A stretch of DNA of 54,426 nucleotides from an uncultured Prevotellaceae bacterium (GTDB lineage Bacteria > Bacteroidota > Bacteroidia > Bacteroidales > Bacteroidaceae), in NCBI GenBank assembly GCA_947167935.1, contig CAMVJU010000009.1, positions 1 to 54,426 of the forward strand, given 5' to 3'. Both the position numbers and the translations under genes were made by a program. This document shows positions 35,617 to 45,089 of the stretch, in pieces. The notes below the pieces were generated by a model that was not told the origin of the DNA, ran no database searches, and worked only from the letters and a program-made list of their open reading frames with translations. Position 1 is the first letter of the stretch. Each line of letters starts with the position of its first letter.

Positions 35617-38142
35617 ATGGAAGAAAGCAAGAAAATGGAAACAACCATCGAAGGCTTAAACGTTCCTGAACAAAAAGATGAGGAATCATCGTTCAATCTA
35701 AGGACGGTTTATAGTATCTTCATTCTCAATTGGCCGTGGTTCCTGCTGTCGCTGTTCATCTTCGTCTGCGGTGCTCTGATTTATCTCAGATATGCCGACC
35801 CTGTCTACAGTCTCAGCATGAAGATGTACATCAAGGACGAGATGAACAATCGCCGTCCCAGCAATCAGATGCTGTCAAACATGCAGGATATGGGCTTCAT
35901 TACCAATTCAACTGGTATTGAGAATGAGGTTGAAATCTTGAAGACACGTCGTCTGGCTGAGGATGCTGTCAGGGATTTGAAGATTTACACGGAGTATTAT
36001 AGTGACGGTAAGTTGAAGCGCTGTCTCGTCTACAAGTATCAGCCTTTGAACGTCGACCTCGATTTGGAGTCGCTGAACAGACTTGACAAGATTGCACCTG
36101 CAGGTTTCACTTTCATTATCACGCGCAAGAGCGATAAGTATGAAGTGGAAAGCGAGAAGTGCCAACCCTTTAAGGGGACTTTTACTAACATGCCCGACTC
36201 GCTGAAGACACCTTATGGTACACTTATCTTCACTACCAACGTGGTAGAAGGTGTTGAGCCTATGGTCAATGGTGAAAGGCTTATCGTCAATATCTATCCG
36301 CCTAAAGTGATGGCTGCACGTTATGCCAAAGCGCTCACGGCAGATCCTACGTCGAAGATGACTTCTATCGCTCTCATCACACTTAATGATAAGAATGTGG
36401 AGCGAGGCCTTGACTATCTCAATCAACTAGTGGAGTGCTATAACCGTCAGGCCAATGCCGACAAAAACGAGATTGCCTTCAAGACGGAGGAATTCATCAA
36501 CGAGCGTTTGACGAAGATTACCAATGAGCTGGGCATGACAGAAGGCGAGCTGGAGGAGTACAAACGCACGCACAATCTTACTGAGTTGCGCCTCGACGCT
36601 ACGCAGACCCTGACGCAGTCGAGCCAATATGCTGCCAAGCTGGCTGAGGCGAACACACAGATTATGTTGCTCGACTATCTGCGTGAGCACGTCAACGATC
36701 CGACCAACAAATACCAGATCATTCCTTCCAACGTGGGTATGACGGATCCCATCTCGGCATCACTGATTAACGAGTATAACAAAACCGTGCAGGAACGTGA
36801 CAGGCTGTTGCGTTCAGCTTCTGAGAATGCGCCGCAGGTCATCACTCTGACCAACACACTCGACAACCTCACCGCCAGCATCAAGACAGCCTTGCAGCAG
36901 GCACGTCGTTCTGCCGACATTACGCGACAGGGCATTGAGAGCCAGTATGCCGCCTATAGTCAGCGTATCTCTAGTGCGCCTGAGCAGGAGCGTATTCTTA
37001 CACAGATAGGCCGTCAGCAAGAGGTGATGTCTGGACTTTATCTCATGCTCTTGCAGAAGCGTGAAGAAAACTCCATCTCATTGGCTGCTACTGCTGATAA
37101 GGGAAGCGTCATCGAGTATCCGGCTTTGGCAGGAAAGGTGAGCCCTAAGAGCTCGCTCATCATGACGGCTGCCATCCTGCTGGGCTTCCTCTTGCCGTTG
37201 TTCCTCATCTATCTGCTCCAGGTGTTGCGCTACAAGATTGAGGGTCACGACGATGTGGTACGTCTCACCAAGTTGCCCATTGTGGCTGAAGTGGCTGTGG
37301 CAAGCGATTCTGTGAAAAATTCGGCCGGTATTGTGGTGCAGGAGAATAAGAACAACCAGATTGACGAAATTTTCCGCTCCATGCGTACCAATATCCAGTT
37401 TATGATGACGGAAGGGCAGAAGGTTATCCTCTTTACTTCCAGCACATCAGGAGAGGGTAAGACATTCAACGCTGCTAATCTCTCTATGAGTTTTGCATTG
37501 CTGGGTAAGAAGGTTATCCTGTTGGGCCTTGATATTCGTAAGCCTGCATTGGGACGCCTCTTTGACATCGCCGACCGTGATCGTGGTATTACTACATTGT
37601 TGGCAAAGGATAAGGTAACCGAAGCTGACTTGATGTCGCAGATTCAACCCTCGGGCGTCAATGCAAATCTTGACTTGCTGCTGGCCGGTCCTACTCCTCC
37701 CAACCCCGCAGAGTTGCTGGCGCGCCAGAATCTGGCTGACATTATCAGTATACTTCGCGATCATTACGATTACATCATCCTTGATACGGCTCCTGTCGGA
37801 CTCGTAACTGATACGTTGCAGATTGGCAAGTTGACCGATGTGTCTGTCTTTGTCTGCCGCGCCGACTATACTCCGAAGGCTAGCTTTGCCTTTGTCAATT
37901 CGTTGGTTGCCGAGAAGAAGATGCCCAATATGTGTATCGTTCTCAATGGTATCGACATGTCGAAAAAGAAGTATGGCTACTACTATGGCTATGGCCGGTA
38001 TGGCAAGTACGGCCGATATGGCAGTTATGGTCGCAATAGTGCCTATGGTTCCTATGGCAATTATGGTAGCTATGGCAACTATGCCGAGAGCCACTATGGC
38101 AACAAGGGTGATAATTCTATCAAGTTGAAGAAAAAAGGTTAA
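35617..38142 (+). CDS. Wzc-like polysaccharide co-polymerase / tyrosine autokinase
   Basis: An 841-residue inner-membrane protein for capsule or exopolysaccharide chain-length control and export. Order: cytosolic N-tail, first transmembrane helix (~residues 38-58), Wzz-type periplasmic domain with coiled coil (~60-505), second helix (~515-535), and a BY-kinase domain with Walker A STSGEGKTFNAANL, Walker A' LLGLDIRKP and Walker B YIILDTAPVG. The C-terminal tail is very Tyr-rich (about 15 Tyr, mostly GY or SYG/RYG units, 37974-38100), the expected autophosphorylation cluster. It overlaps nothing; three bases separate it from the HAD gene. Confidence 0.93.
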   Translation: MEESKKMETTIEGLNVPEQKDEESSFNLRTVYSIFILNWPWFLLSLFIFVCGALIYLRYADPVYSLSMKMYIKDEMNNRRPSNQMLSNMQDMGFITNSTGIENEVEILKTRRLAEDAVRDLKIYTEYYSDGKLKRCLVYKYQPLNVDLDLESLNRLDKIAPAGFTFIITRKSDKYEVESEKCQPFKGTFTNMPDSLKTPYGTLIFTTNVVEGVEPMVNGERLIVNIYPPKVMAARYAKALTADPTSKMTSIALITLNDKNVERGLDYLNQLVECYNRQANADKNEIAFKTEEFINERLTKITNELGMTEGELEEYKRTHNLTELRLDATQTLTQSSQYAAKLAEANTQIMLLDYLREHVNDPTNKYQIIPSNVGMTDPISASLINEYNKTVQERDRLLRSASENAPQVITLTNTLDNLTASIKTALQQARRSADITRQGIESQYAAYSQRISSAPEQERILTQIGRQQEVMSGLYLMLLQKREENSISLAATADKGSVIEYPALAGKVSPKSSLIMTAAILLGFLLPLFLIYLLQVLRYKIEGHDDVVRLTKLPIVAEVAVASDSVKNSAGIVVQENKNNQIDEIFRSMRTNIQFMMTEGQKVILFTSSTSGEGKTFNAANLSMSFALLGKKVILLGLDIRKPALGRLFDIADRDRGITTLLAKDKVTEADLMSQIQPSGVNANLDLLLAGPTPPNPAELLARQNLADIISILRDHYDYIILDTAPVGLVTDTLQIGKLTDVSVFVCRADYTPKASFAFVNSLVAEKKMPNMCIVLNGIDMSKKKYGYYYGYGRYGKYGRYGSYGRNSAYGSYGNYGSYGNYAESHYGNKGDNSIKLKKKG

Positions 38143-38145
38143 TGC

Positions 38146-38592
38146 ATGGCTACGATTGCTGTTGACTTCGACGGGACGATTGTCGAACACCGCTATCCGG
38201 AGATTGGCGAGGAACGCCCCTTTGCCATTGACACGCTGAAAATGCTCATCAAGGACCGCCACAAGCTTATCTTGTGGACGGTCCGCGAGGGGCAGTTGCT
38301 CGACGATGCCGTCAACTGGTGCCGTGAGCGCGGTGTGGAGTTCTACGCCATCAACCGCGACTATCCTGAAGAGACCTTTGAGAACAATCCTCACTTCAGC
38401 CGCAAGTTGAACAGCATCGATTATTGGATAGACGACCGAAATATTGGTGGCCTGCCCGATTGGGGCACCATCTATCGTATGATTAGCCATCGCCGTACAT
38501 GGCGCGACTTGATGCGCGAAGAGGTACGAAGTGCTACCCTATCTTCCTACGAGGAATCGCATCCGAAGAAGAAACCTTGGTGGAGACTGTAA
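38146..38592 (+). CDS. Small HAD-family hydrolase
   Basis: A 148-residue cytosolic protein with motif I VDFDGTIVEH at the N-terminus, motif II LILWTVREG and a DDR acidic motif (YWIDDRNIGG), as in small HAD phosphatases of Bacteroidetes. It has no cap domain large enough to predict a substrate. It is joined to the polysaccharide genes by a three-base spacing; a role in sugar-phosphate turnover is only a guess. Ends before a bidirectional terminator. Confidence 0.82.
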   Translation: MATIAVDFDGTIVEHRYPEIGEERPFAIDTLKMLIKDRHKLILWTVREGQLLDDAVNWCRERGVEFYAINRDYPEETFENNPHFSRKLNSIDYWIDDRNIGGLPDWGTIYRMISHRRTWRDLMREEVRSATLSSYEESHPKKKPWWRL

Positions 38593-38625
38593 AAATTTAA
38601 AAGATTAAAAGAATAAATAGAATAA

Positions 38626-38662
38626 AAAAAGGCTGCGCATCTTGATAACGCGCAGCCTTTTT
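38626..38662. terminator. Bidirectional terminator, HAD gene / rplT
   Basis: AAAAAGGCTGCGC, 11-base loop, GCGCAGCCTTTTT; perfect 13-bp stem. Confidence 0.92.
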
Positions 38663-38674
38663 ATTCATTTGTTT

Positions 38675-39019
38675 TTATTTGACCTTCTCCACAATAGCCT
38701 TGAAAGCTTCGGGGTTATTCAGGGCGAGGTCGGCCAGCACCTTGCGGTTGATTTCAATACCGGCCTTGGCAAGGGCGCCCATCAGCTTCGAATAGCTGAT
38801 ACCCTCCATACGTGCGGCAGCATTGATACGCTGAATCCACAGAGCGCGGAAGTTGCGTTTCTTGGCGCGACGGTCACGATAGGCATAGGTCAAACCCTTC
38901 TCCCAGGTGTTCTTCGCTACTGTCCAAACATTTTTGCGGGCTCCAAAGTAGCCACGGGTGAGCTTCAGGATGCGCTTACGCTTTGCTCTTGATGCAACAT
39001 GATTGACTGATCTTGGCAT
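38675..39019 (-). CDS. rplT: 50S ribosomal protein L20
   Basis: A 114-residue ribosomal protein, required for early 50S assembly. N-terminus [20 protein letters not shown] and core [20 protein letters not shown], then [21 protein letters not shown] are standard L20. Last gene of the infC-rpmI-rplT operon. Confidence 0.98.
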   Translation of the reverse strand: MPRSVNHVASRAKRKRILKLTRGYFGARKNVWTVAKNTWEKGLTYAYRDRRAKKRNFRALWIQRINAAARMEGISYSKLMGALAKAGIEINRKVLADLALNNPEAFKAIVEKVK

Positions 39020-39057
39020 AGTTTTCTTACAATTTTAATGTTCGACAATAGGTTTGA

Positions 39058-39255
39058 TTAACGGAGACACAACAGGTCACGAACCTGCTTTAAGTTGGTC
39101 TTGTCTACGATTTCGTATCCCACCAAGTTGCGCTTCTGCTTCTTGGTCTTTTTTGTCAGGATGTGGCTGTGGTAAGCGTGGTGTCTCTTGACCTTACCTG
39201 TTCCGGTAAACGAGAATCTCTTCTTGGCTCCGGAGTTTGTCTTTACTTTTGGCAT
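39058..39255 (-). CDS. rpmI: 50S ribosomal protein L35
   Basis: A 65-residue very basic protein ([38 protein letters not shown]), a full-length L35. It sits between infC and rplT on the same strand. Confidence 0.98.
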   Translation of the reverse strand: MPKVKTNSGAKKRFSFTGTGKVKRHHAYHSHILTKKTKKQKRNLVGYEIVDKTNLKQVRDLLCLR

Positions 39256-39334
39256 TTTTTTTGTTTGATTAAATTGTTATTAAATAAGCGGTGGCAACGC
39301 ATATACCGGGCGCAGCGCACCTTTTTCCTTTTCT

Positions 39335-40048
39335 TTATTCTGGGCTCTCTGTCTCAGTGAGCTTCTTCAGCGCATCAGCACTAATCTTGGCATTGGCCAG
39401 CAGTCCACCGTTGGATGGCGTCTCTACGTCGATGTCGGCATCCTGCAGCTTTACCTGTTTGGTTGCTTCTTTCTGCTCTGCTACGGCAGCCTCACGGTCG
39501 CGGGCCTGTTGGCTCTTCTTGGCTGCGCCGGCCTTCTTCGGAGCTAAGTAGAGGAACATCTTCTTGCCTTCAAGTGACGGCATCGATTCAACCTTGCCCA
39601 CCTCTTCCAAGTCGTTGGCAAAGCGTAGCAGCAATACCTCGCCTTGCTCCTTGAACAAGATACTACGTCCGCGGAAGAATACGTAGGCGCGCACCTTATT
39701 GCCATCTTGCAGAAACTCCTGTGCATGCTTCAGCTTGAACTGATAGTCGTGCTCATCGGTCTGTGGCCCAAAGCGTATCTCTTTCACCTCCACCTTCACC
39801 TGCTTGGCTTTCATTTCCTTCTGGCGTTTCTTCTGCTGGTAGAGGAACTTCGAAAAGTCGATGAGACGGCAAACAGGAGGATCAGCGTTAGGCGAAATCT
39901 CCACCAGGTCTACACCCTGCTGGCGTGCCAAATCCAAGGCTTGGCGTGTGGGCATCACCGTTGATCCGCTCTCACCCACAATACGGACTTCACGCACGCG
40001 AATCTGCTCGTTCGTGCGGTATTGGTTCTGTTTTTTGTCTGTCTTCAT
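39335..40048 (-). CDS. infC: Translation initiation factor IF-3
   Basis: A 237-residue factor that keeps 30S subunits apart from 50S and checks the initiator tRNA. Start at 40048 ([20 protein letters not shown]) is chosen because the infC promoter lies just upstream at 40073-40103. The two IF-3 domains are complete: [19 protein letters not shown] and [25 protein letters not shown]. An extra Ala/Lys/Gln-rich C-terminal tail of ~50 residues (after [11 protein letters not shown]) is beyond the usual ~180 residues, as in many Bacteroidetes. It starts with ATG, not the rare AUU of E. coli. Confidence 0.97.
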   Translation of the reverse strand: MKTDKKQNQYRTNEQIRVREVRIVGESGSTVMPTRQALDLARQQGVDLVEISPNADPPVCRLIDFSKFLYQQKKRQKEMKAKQVKVEVKEIRFGPQTDEHDYQFKLKHAQEFLQDGNKVRAYVFFRGRSILFKEQGEVLLLRFANDLEEVGKVESMPSLEGKKMFLYLAPKKAGAAKKSQQARDREAAVAEQKEATKQVKLQDADIDVETPSNGGLLANAKISADALKKLTETESPE

Positions 40049-40072
40049 CAAACGTTTTTTCGAAATCGGCTG

Positions 40073-40103
40073 CAAAGTTACGACAAAACGTGCAAATTGC
40101 AAA
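40073..40103 (-). promoter_or_regulatory. Promoter of the infC-rpmI-rplT operon
   Basis: TTTG, 19 bases, TAACTTTG on the minus strand. Confidence 0.8.
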
Positions 40104-40143
40104 ATAAATTGCCAATTATTTTCGTTTTACACCAACGTTTTTG

Positions 40144-40151
40144 TAACTTTG
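40144..40151 (+). promoter_or_regulatory. -7 box of the dsbD-like operon
   Basis: TAACTTTG, 24 bases upstream of the ATG at 40176; a weak TTTC/TTTT lies about 20 bases further up. Confidence 0.65.
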
Positions 40152-40175
40152 CAGCCAAAATCTTAAACGGGAGCT

Positions 40176-42281
40176 ATGAAGAGATTCTTATTTTTCGTCA
40201 TCGTCCTATTGTCGGCAGTTTTCGGCAGGGCACAGATGATTGACCCTGTGCACTTTAGCACTGAACTGAAAATGCTTGAGGGAAACAATGCAGAAATCGT
40301 TTTTTCAGCCACTATTGATCCAGGCTGGCATGTCTATTCTACCGACATCACCGATGACGGGCCTACACGTGCCACTTTTCACGCCGACAAGCTTGAAGGA
40401 GTTGAGCTGGTAGGCAAGCTGCAGCCCCGAGGCAATGTGAAGGAACAATATGAAGAAATGTTTGGCACTACGTTGCGTTTCTTCGAGGAACGTGGCGCTT
40501 TTGTGCAGAAAATTCGTTTCACCAAGCCAAAGTACATTATCAGTTGCTACCTGGAGTTCGGTGCCTGCAACGATGAGATGTGCATGCCGCCTACGACGGT
40601 GGAGTTCAGCAAGAGTGGGGAAGCTCCCCAAGTAGAGGAAAAAGAAGCCAAGAGAGATGAGTTGACAGTTGCCGCCTCATTAGACGAAGGTGCGGAAGAT
40701 ATCTCTAAAACAGATTCTATCATAGAGGATGAAGCCATTGCTTTCGCTGATAGTATTCCCACTTCCTCCTCCCTTGGGGAAGAGCAGGGGATGGGGTTCC
40801 TTTGGCAACCCATCACCGACGAGCTAAAAGCTTTCGGCTCTTCAGCGGGCAGTACTGATATGGGGCTCTCGTGGTGGATGATATTCCTCGAAGGTTTGCT
40901 GGCAGGCTTCTTAGCCATCCTTACTCCCTGCGTCTGGCCCATCATTCCGATGACGGTCTCGTTCTTCCTCAAGCGTAACAAAGACAGGAAGAAAGCCATC
41001 CGTGAGGCCATTGTCTACGGACTCAGCATCGTGGTCATCTACGTGCTGCTGGGGCTGCTGGTGACGCTGCTCTTCGGCGCCTCTGCCCTGAATGCACTCA
41101 GCACTAACGCCATCTTTAACATCTTCTTTGCCCTGCTACTCATTGTCTTTGCTGCCTCGTTCTTTGGGGCCTTTGAGTTGACGCTGCCCTCCAGCTGGTC
41201 GAATAAGATTGACCAAAAAGTAGACGATTTGCAGGGTTCCAGTCATAAAGCAAAATCCTTTAGCCTCAAATCATACTTGAGCATCTTCCTGATGGCTTTC
41301 ACGCTGGCGTTGGTGTCCTTCTCCTGCACAGGTCCCATTGTGGGCTTCCTGCTGGTGGCCGTATCTACGCAGGGCGACATCATCGCGCCAACTATCGGCA
41401 TGTTTGGTTTCGCCATCGCCTTGGCCATTCCGTTTACGCTCTTCGCCATGTTCCCCTCGTTGCTGAAGTCGGCCCCGAAGTCGGGTGGATGGATGAATAC
41501 GGTGAAGGTGGTGCTGGGCTTTATCGAGCTGGCCTTCGCCCTGAAGTTCCTCTCTGTGGCTGATCTGGCCTATGGATGGCATCTGCTCGACCGTGAGACG
41601 TTCCTCGCTCTTTGGATTGTGCTCTTCGCCCTGCTGGGTGCCTATCTGCTGGGATGGCTCCGCTTCCCCCACGACGGAGAACGTCGTGGCACAAATGTGC
41701 CGCAGTTCTTCCTTGGCTGGGTGTCGCTGGCTTTCGCCGTCTATATGGTGCCTGGCTTGTGGGGTGCTCCTCTGAAAGCTATTAGCGCTTTCTCGCCGCC
41801 TATGAACACGCAGGACTTCAACCTTTATGAAGGAGGCGTTGAGGCCAAATATACTGACTACGACCTCGGCATGTCTGCCGCCCGTCAGCAGGGTAAGCCC
41901 GTGATGGTCGACTTCACCGGCTTTGGCTGTGTGAACTGCCGCAAGATGGAGGCTGCCGTGTGGACCGATCCTACGGTGCGCGACCTTCTTAACGACAAGT
42001 ATGTGCTCATTTCTCTGTATGTCGACGACAAGACACCGTTGCCTGAGCCCATCGAGGTGACTGATGTCGATGGCACTACGCGTAAGTTGCGTACCGTGGG
42101 TGATAAATGGAGTTATTTGGAGCGCTTGAAGATTGGTGCCAACACGCAGCCCTTCTATGTGCTTCTCGATCCGACCACAGGCAAACCGCTGAACGGCCTG
42201 CGCTCCTATGACGAGGATATCGATGCCTATATCAAGTTCCTGCAGACGGGCCTGAAGAACTATTCCGCAAACGACCAATAA
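40176..42281 (+). CDS. DsbD-type thiol:disulfide interchange protein
   Basis: A 701-residue membrane protein carrying electrons from the cytoplasm to periplasmic thiols. Signal peptide (MKRFLFFVIVLLSAVFGRAQ), an N-terminal DsbD-alpha-type Ig domain (~25-165) with a CNDEMC cysteine pair, about eight transmembrane helices (~230-520) with conserved Cys in LTPCVWPIIP and FSCTGPIVG, and a C-terminal thioredoxin-like domain with CVNC (about residue 584). A short linker near 40765-40796 is made of C/G-rich repeat sequence. It is followed six bases later by a cysteine desulfidase-like gene. Confidence 0.92.
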   Translation: MKRFLFFVIVLLSAVFGRAQMIDPVHFSTELKMLEGNNAEIVFSATIDPGWHVYSTDITDDGPTRATFHADKLEGVELVGKLQPRGNVKEQYEEMFGTTLRFFEERGAFVQKIRFTKPKYIISCYLEFGACNDEMCMPPTTVEFSKSGEAPQVEEKEAKRDELTVAASLDEGAEDISKTDSIIEDEAIAFADSIPTSSSLGEEQGMGFLWQPITDELKAFGSSAGSTDMGLSWWMIFLEGLLAGFLAILTPCVWPIIPMTVSFFLKRNKDRKKAIREAIVYGLSIVVIYVLLGLLVTLLFGASALNALSTNAIFNIFFALLLIVFAASFFGAFELTLPSSWSNKIDQKVDDLQGSSHKAKSFSLKSYLSIFLMAFTLALVSFSCTGPIVGFLLVAVSTQGDIIAPTIGMFGFAIALAIPFTLFAMFPSLLKSAPKSGGWMNTVKVVLGFIELAFALKFLSVADLAYGWHLLDRETFLALWIVLFALLGAYLLGWLRFPHDGERRGTNVPQFFLGWVSLAFAVYMVPGLWGAPLKAISAFSPPMNTQDFNLYEGGVEAKYTDYDLGMSAARQQGKPVMVDFTGFGCVNCRKMEAAVWTDPTVRDLLNDKYVLISLYVDDKTPLPEPIEVTDVDGTTRKLRTVGDKWSYLERLKIGANTQPFYVLLDPTTGKPLNGLRSYDEDIDAYIKFLQTGLKNYSANDQ
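40765..40796. repeat. CCTCCC...GGGG-type repeat inside the dsbD-like gene
   Basis: CCTCCTCCCTTGGGG then GAGCAGGGGATGGGG encode a linker (TSSSLGEEQGMG). Weak member of the family at 42685 and 49044. Confidence 0.45.
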
Positions 42282-42287
42282 TCAGCT

Positions 42288-43586
42288 ATGTTAGACAAGG
42301 AAACACGTGAGCGAATCATCGCCCTGGTGCATGAGGAAGTGGTGCCCGCCATCGGTTGTACTGAGCCGATGTGTGTGGCGCTGTGTACGGCTAAAGCCAC
42401 TGAAAAGCTGGGGCGGCGACCTGCACATATCACGGCCCTGCTGAGTGCCAACATCCTGAAAAACGCAATGGGCGTGGGCATTCCGGGAACGGGAATGACG
42501 GGGCTGCCTATCGCCATCGCCCTTGGAGCCATTGTCGGCAAGAGCGAATACCAGTTGGAGGTTCTGAAAGACCTCACGCCTGATGCTCTGGAGGAGGCAA
42601 AGCGTTTCGTCAGCGAGAACCGTATCAACATCCAGCTGAAGGAAGGGATTACGGAGAAACTGTATGTGGAGATTATTGTGGCCTACCCCCAACCCCTCCC
42701 AAAGGAAGGGGAGATGAAGACGGCGACAGCCATCATTGCGGGGAGCCATACGCACTTCGTGGAAGAACCTATTAGCCCTATTAGCCCCATGAGCCCTATT
42801 GGCCCCATGAGTAGTCCTATTGACCTTAACCTTCGCCTTGTCTACGACTTCGCCACCACCGCTCCACTTGATGAGATACGTTTCATCGAGGAGACACGTA
42901 CCTATAATATGAACGCGGCGCGCGAGGCTTTGAAGGGCAACTATGGCCACAACCTGGGCAAAACCATCGACCGTCCCCTCTCGAAGGGCATCTTCGGTAA
43001 CAGTATCTTCTGCCACATCATTGCCCGCACCGCTTCTGCTTGCGATGCTCGCATGGGCGGTGCCATGATTCCCGTGATGTCAAACTCGGGCAGCGGCAAT
43101 CAGGGTATTTGTGCCACCAATCCCGTCTGCGTCTATGCCAAGGAAAACGAGAATACCGAGGAGGAGCTCATCCGCGCCCTGATGTTGAGCCACCTCACCG
43201 CCATCTATATCAAGCAGTCGCTTGGCACCTTGTCAGCACTCTGCGGATGTGTCGTAGCATCTATTGGCTCCAGCGTGGGCATCACCTATCTGATGGGTGG
43301 CGACTACGACCGCATCTGTGCCTCAGTGAAGAACATGGTGGCGAACCTCACGGGAATGATCTGCGACGGCGCCAAGCCCTCATGCTCGCTAAAGATTACT
43401 AGCGGTGTCTCCACCGCCGTCCTCTCTGCCCTGCTCTCGATGGAGGGCAAGTGCGTCAGCTCGCAGGAGGGCATCGTCGACGACAGCGTGGACAAGAGTA
43501 TCCGCAACCTCACAGCCATCGGTGCCAACGGTATGGGCCCCACCGATGAGATGGTGCTTAGGATTATGACAACGAAAGGCTGCTAA
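42288..43586 (+). CDS. L-cysteine desulfidase-like protein (UPF0597/CyuA family)
   Basis: A 432-residue protein of the UPF0597 (CyuA/YhaM) family, which degrades L-cysteine to pyruvate, ammonia and sulfide with a 4Fe-4S cluster. Family motifs: VPAIGCTEPMCVAL with the first Cys, MGVGIPGTGMTGLPIAIALGA, SNSGSGNQGI and a C-terminal GMICDGAKPSCSLKI with cluster Cys. Two blocks of repeat sequence are inserted in frame: YPQPLPKEGE (42685-42713) and PISPISPMSPIGPMSSPI (42769-42822), both in the segment before the conserved NLRLVYDFATT. The pairing with a DsbD-like gene suggests thiol or cysteine homeostasis. Confidence 0.88.
   Translation: MLDKETRERIIALVHEEVVPAIGCTEPMCVALCTAKATEKLGRRPAHITALLSANILKNAMGVGIPGTGMTGLPIAIALGAIVGKSEYQLEVLKDLTPDALEEAKRFVSENRINIQLKEGITEKLYVEIIVAYPQPLPKEGEMKTATAIIAGSHTHFVEEPISPISPMSPIGPMSSPIDLNLRLVYDFATTAPLDEIRFIEETRTYNMNAAREALKGNYGHNLGKTIDRPLSKGIFGNSIFCHIIARTASACDARMGGAMIPVMSNSGSGNQGICATNPVCVYAKENENTEEELIRALMLSHLTAIYIKQSLGTLSALCGCVVASIGSSVGITYLMGGDYDRICASVKNMVANLTGMICDGAKPSCSLKITSGVSTAVLSALLSMEGKCVSSQEGIVDDSVDKSIRNLTAIGANGMGPTDEMVLRIMTTKGC
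42685..42713. repeat. ACCCCCAACCCCTCCC-type repeat inside the cysteine desulfidase gene
   Basis: Shares TGGCCTACCCCCA and a following CCCCTCC...GGGGAG with the copy at 49044; encodes YPQPLPKEGE. Confidence 0.8.
42769..42822. repeat. SPI/SPM-coding dispersed repeat inside the cysteine desulfidase gene
   Basis: Units like CCTATTAGCCCTATTAGCCC then CCATGAGCCCTATTGG encode SPISPMSPIGPMSS; like 5325-5366. Confidence 0.8.
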
Positions 43587-43591
43587 AACAA

Positions 43592-43623
43592 AAAAGGCTG
43601 GAAGCAATCGTTTCCAGCCTTTT
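43592..43623. terminator. Bidirectional terminator, cyuA-like gene / dcu
   Basis: AAAAGGCTGGAA, eight-base loop, TTCCAGCCTTTT. Confidence 0.9.
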
Positions 43624-43633
43624 ATGTATAAAC

Positions 43634-44968
43634 TCAATAGAATACCAGCGTCAGGAGGTAGGCTACGATGGTGCTGGTGATGACGCAGATGAGGCCAGGC
43701 ATCATGAACGAGTGGTTGAGCAGGTATTTGCCGATGACGGTGGTGCCTGAGCGGTCGAAGTTCACAGTAGCGATGTCCGAGGGATAGTTGGGGATGAAGA
43801 AATAGCCGTAGACCGAAGGTAGCACGCCCAGTAGCACGGGGCCGTCGATGCCCAGCGAATAGGCCAGCGGCAACATCGACACCACCACAGCTCCCTGCGA
43901 GTTGATGAGCACGGAGACGAGGAAGAACACGATGGCGATACTCCACGGGTAGTCCTTCACCACACCCTCGAGCATGGCTTGTATCTCAGGCATGTAGTTC
44001 GAGAAATACGTGTCGGCCATCCAGGCGATGCCATAGATGGCGACTACTGCCACCATTCCGCTTTGCCAAACGGGGCCTGATACAGCCTTCTTCGGCTGGG
44101 CCTTGCAGAAGATAATCATCAGGGCGGCAGCAGCAATCATCACAATCTGGATGACGATATTCATCTTCAATGCTTTACCGTCCCATGAGGGCAGCAGGCT
44201 TGGGAAGATAGCGAACATCACGATGACCAGCAGGGCGGCGATGAAGACAAACACGGCATTCTTGGCCGACTGCGGAATCTGCATGTCGAGCGTTGTAGCA
44301 CTGTTGCCATAGATGTAGGCACGCTGCTCAGGGTCTTTCAGCTTGGCTTGGAACACGGGGTCTTTGTCCAGGTCCAACCCGCGGTGATAGCTGGCAGCAG
44401 CGGCTGCCATCAGTCCGCAGATACAAGCGGGGATGCTCACCATCAGCACACCAGGGATGCTGACATCGAAGCCGTTGGCATTGGAGATGGTGACGAAGGC
44501 GACTACGGCTGCTGCGATAGGCGAGCAGGTGATGCCCACCTGCGAGGCTATCGAGGCCACTCCGCAGGGACGTTCAGGACGGATGCCCTTCTTCAGGGCG
44601 ATGTCACAAATGATAGGCATCAACGTGTAGACCACATGACCCGTTCCCACCAGTACGGTGAGGAAGAAAGTGGTGAGCGGAGCGAGGAACGTGATGCGGT
44701 CGGGATGCTTGCGTAGCAATCGCTCGGCTATCTGGATGAGCCAGTCCATACCGCCTGAGGCCTGCATAATGCCTGCGCAGGTGACGGCGGCGATGATAAT
44801 GTAGATCACGTCGGTAGGCGGATTGCCGGGTTTCAGACCGAATCCGAAAACGAGAATAGCCAGGCCGATGCCAGAGATAGCACCCAGGGCCAGCGAACCA
44901 TAGCGCGAGCCCACCCACAGTGCACCGAGCACGATGCACAGCTGCAGAATCATGGTAAATGTAATCAT
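43634..44968 (-). CDS. Anaerobic C4-dicarboxylate carrier (Dcu family)
   Basis: A 444-residue inner-membrane antiporter of the DcuA/DcuB family, exchanging fumarate, malate, aspartate or succinate. The start at 44968 (MITFTMILQLCIVLGALWVG) is chosen because it opens the first helix after the TATCTTTG box; the frame to 45028 runs into the promoter. Family segments: SGGMDWLIQIAERLLRKHPD, VVYTLMPIICDIALKKGIRPERP, SQVGITCSPIAAAVV and GIDGPVLLGVLPSVYGYFF. With the class I fumarase this fits fumarate/succinate-type anaerobic metabolism. Confidence 0.94.
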   Translation of the reverse strand: MITFTMILQLCIVLGALWVGSRYGSLALGAISGIGLAILVFGFGLKPGNPPTDVIYIIIAAVTCAGIMQASGGMDWLIQIAERLLRKHPDRITFLAPLTTFFLTVLVGTGHVVYTLMPIICDIALKKGIRPERPCGVASIASQVGITCSPIAAAVVAFVTISNANGFDVSIPGVLMVSIPACICGLMAAAAASYHRGLDLDKDPVFQAKLKDPEQRAYIYGNSATTLDMQIPQSAKNAVFVFIAALLVIVMFAIFPSLLPSWDGKALKMNIVIQIVMIAAAALMIIFCKAQPKKAVSGPVWQSGMVAVVAIYGIAWMADTYFSNYMPEIQAMLEGVVKDYPWSIAIVFFLVSVLINSQGAVVVSMLPLAYSLGIDGPVLLGVLPSVYGYFFIPNYPSDIATVNFDRSGTTVIGKYLLNHSFMMPGLICVITSTIVAYLLTLVFY

Positions 44969-44999
44969 ATTCGTTAGGTTATAGTTGTCAATAATGTGG

Positions 45000-45007
45000 C
45001 AAAGATA
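45000..45007 (-). promoter_or_regulatory. -7 box of the dcu gene
   Basis: TATCTTTG on the minus strand, 31 bases from the start codon. Confidence 0.6.
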
Positions 45008-45049
45008 CAAAAAAAATGAGGAACGCAATGCTTTTTCCCTTTTTTTTTA

Positions 45050-45057
45050 TACCTTTG
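45050..45057 (+). promoter_or_regulatory. -7 box of the exonuclease III gene
   Basis: TACCTTTG, 32 bases upstream of the ATG at 45090. Confidence 0.6.
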
Positions 45058-45089
45058 CCAACACATTATTATAAACAGAGCAAAACAAT

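Noticed and set aside
41271..42278. 335-codon minus-strand frame over the dsbD-like gene
   Set aside because: Antisense shadow; no recognisable domain, and the DsbD frame is complete.
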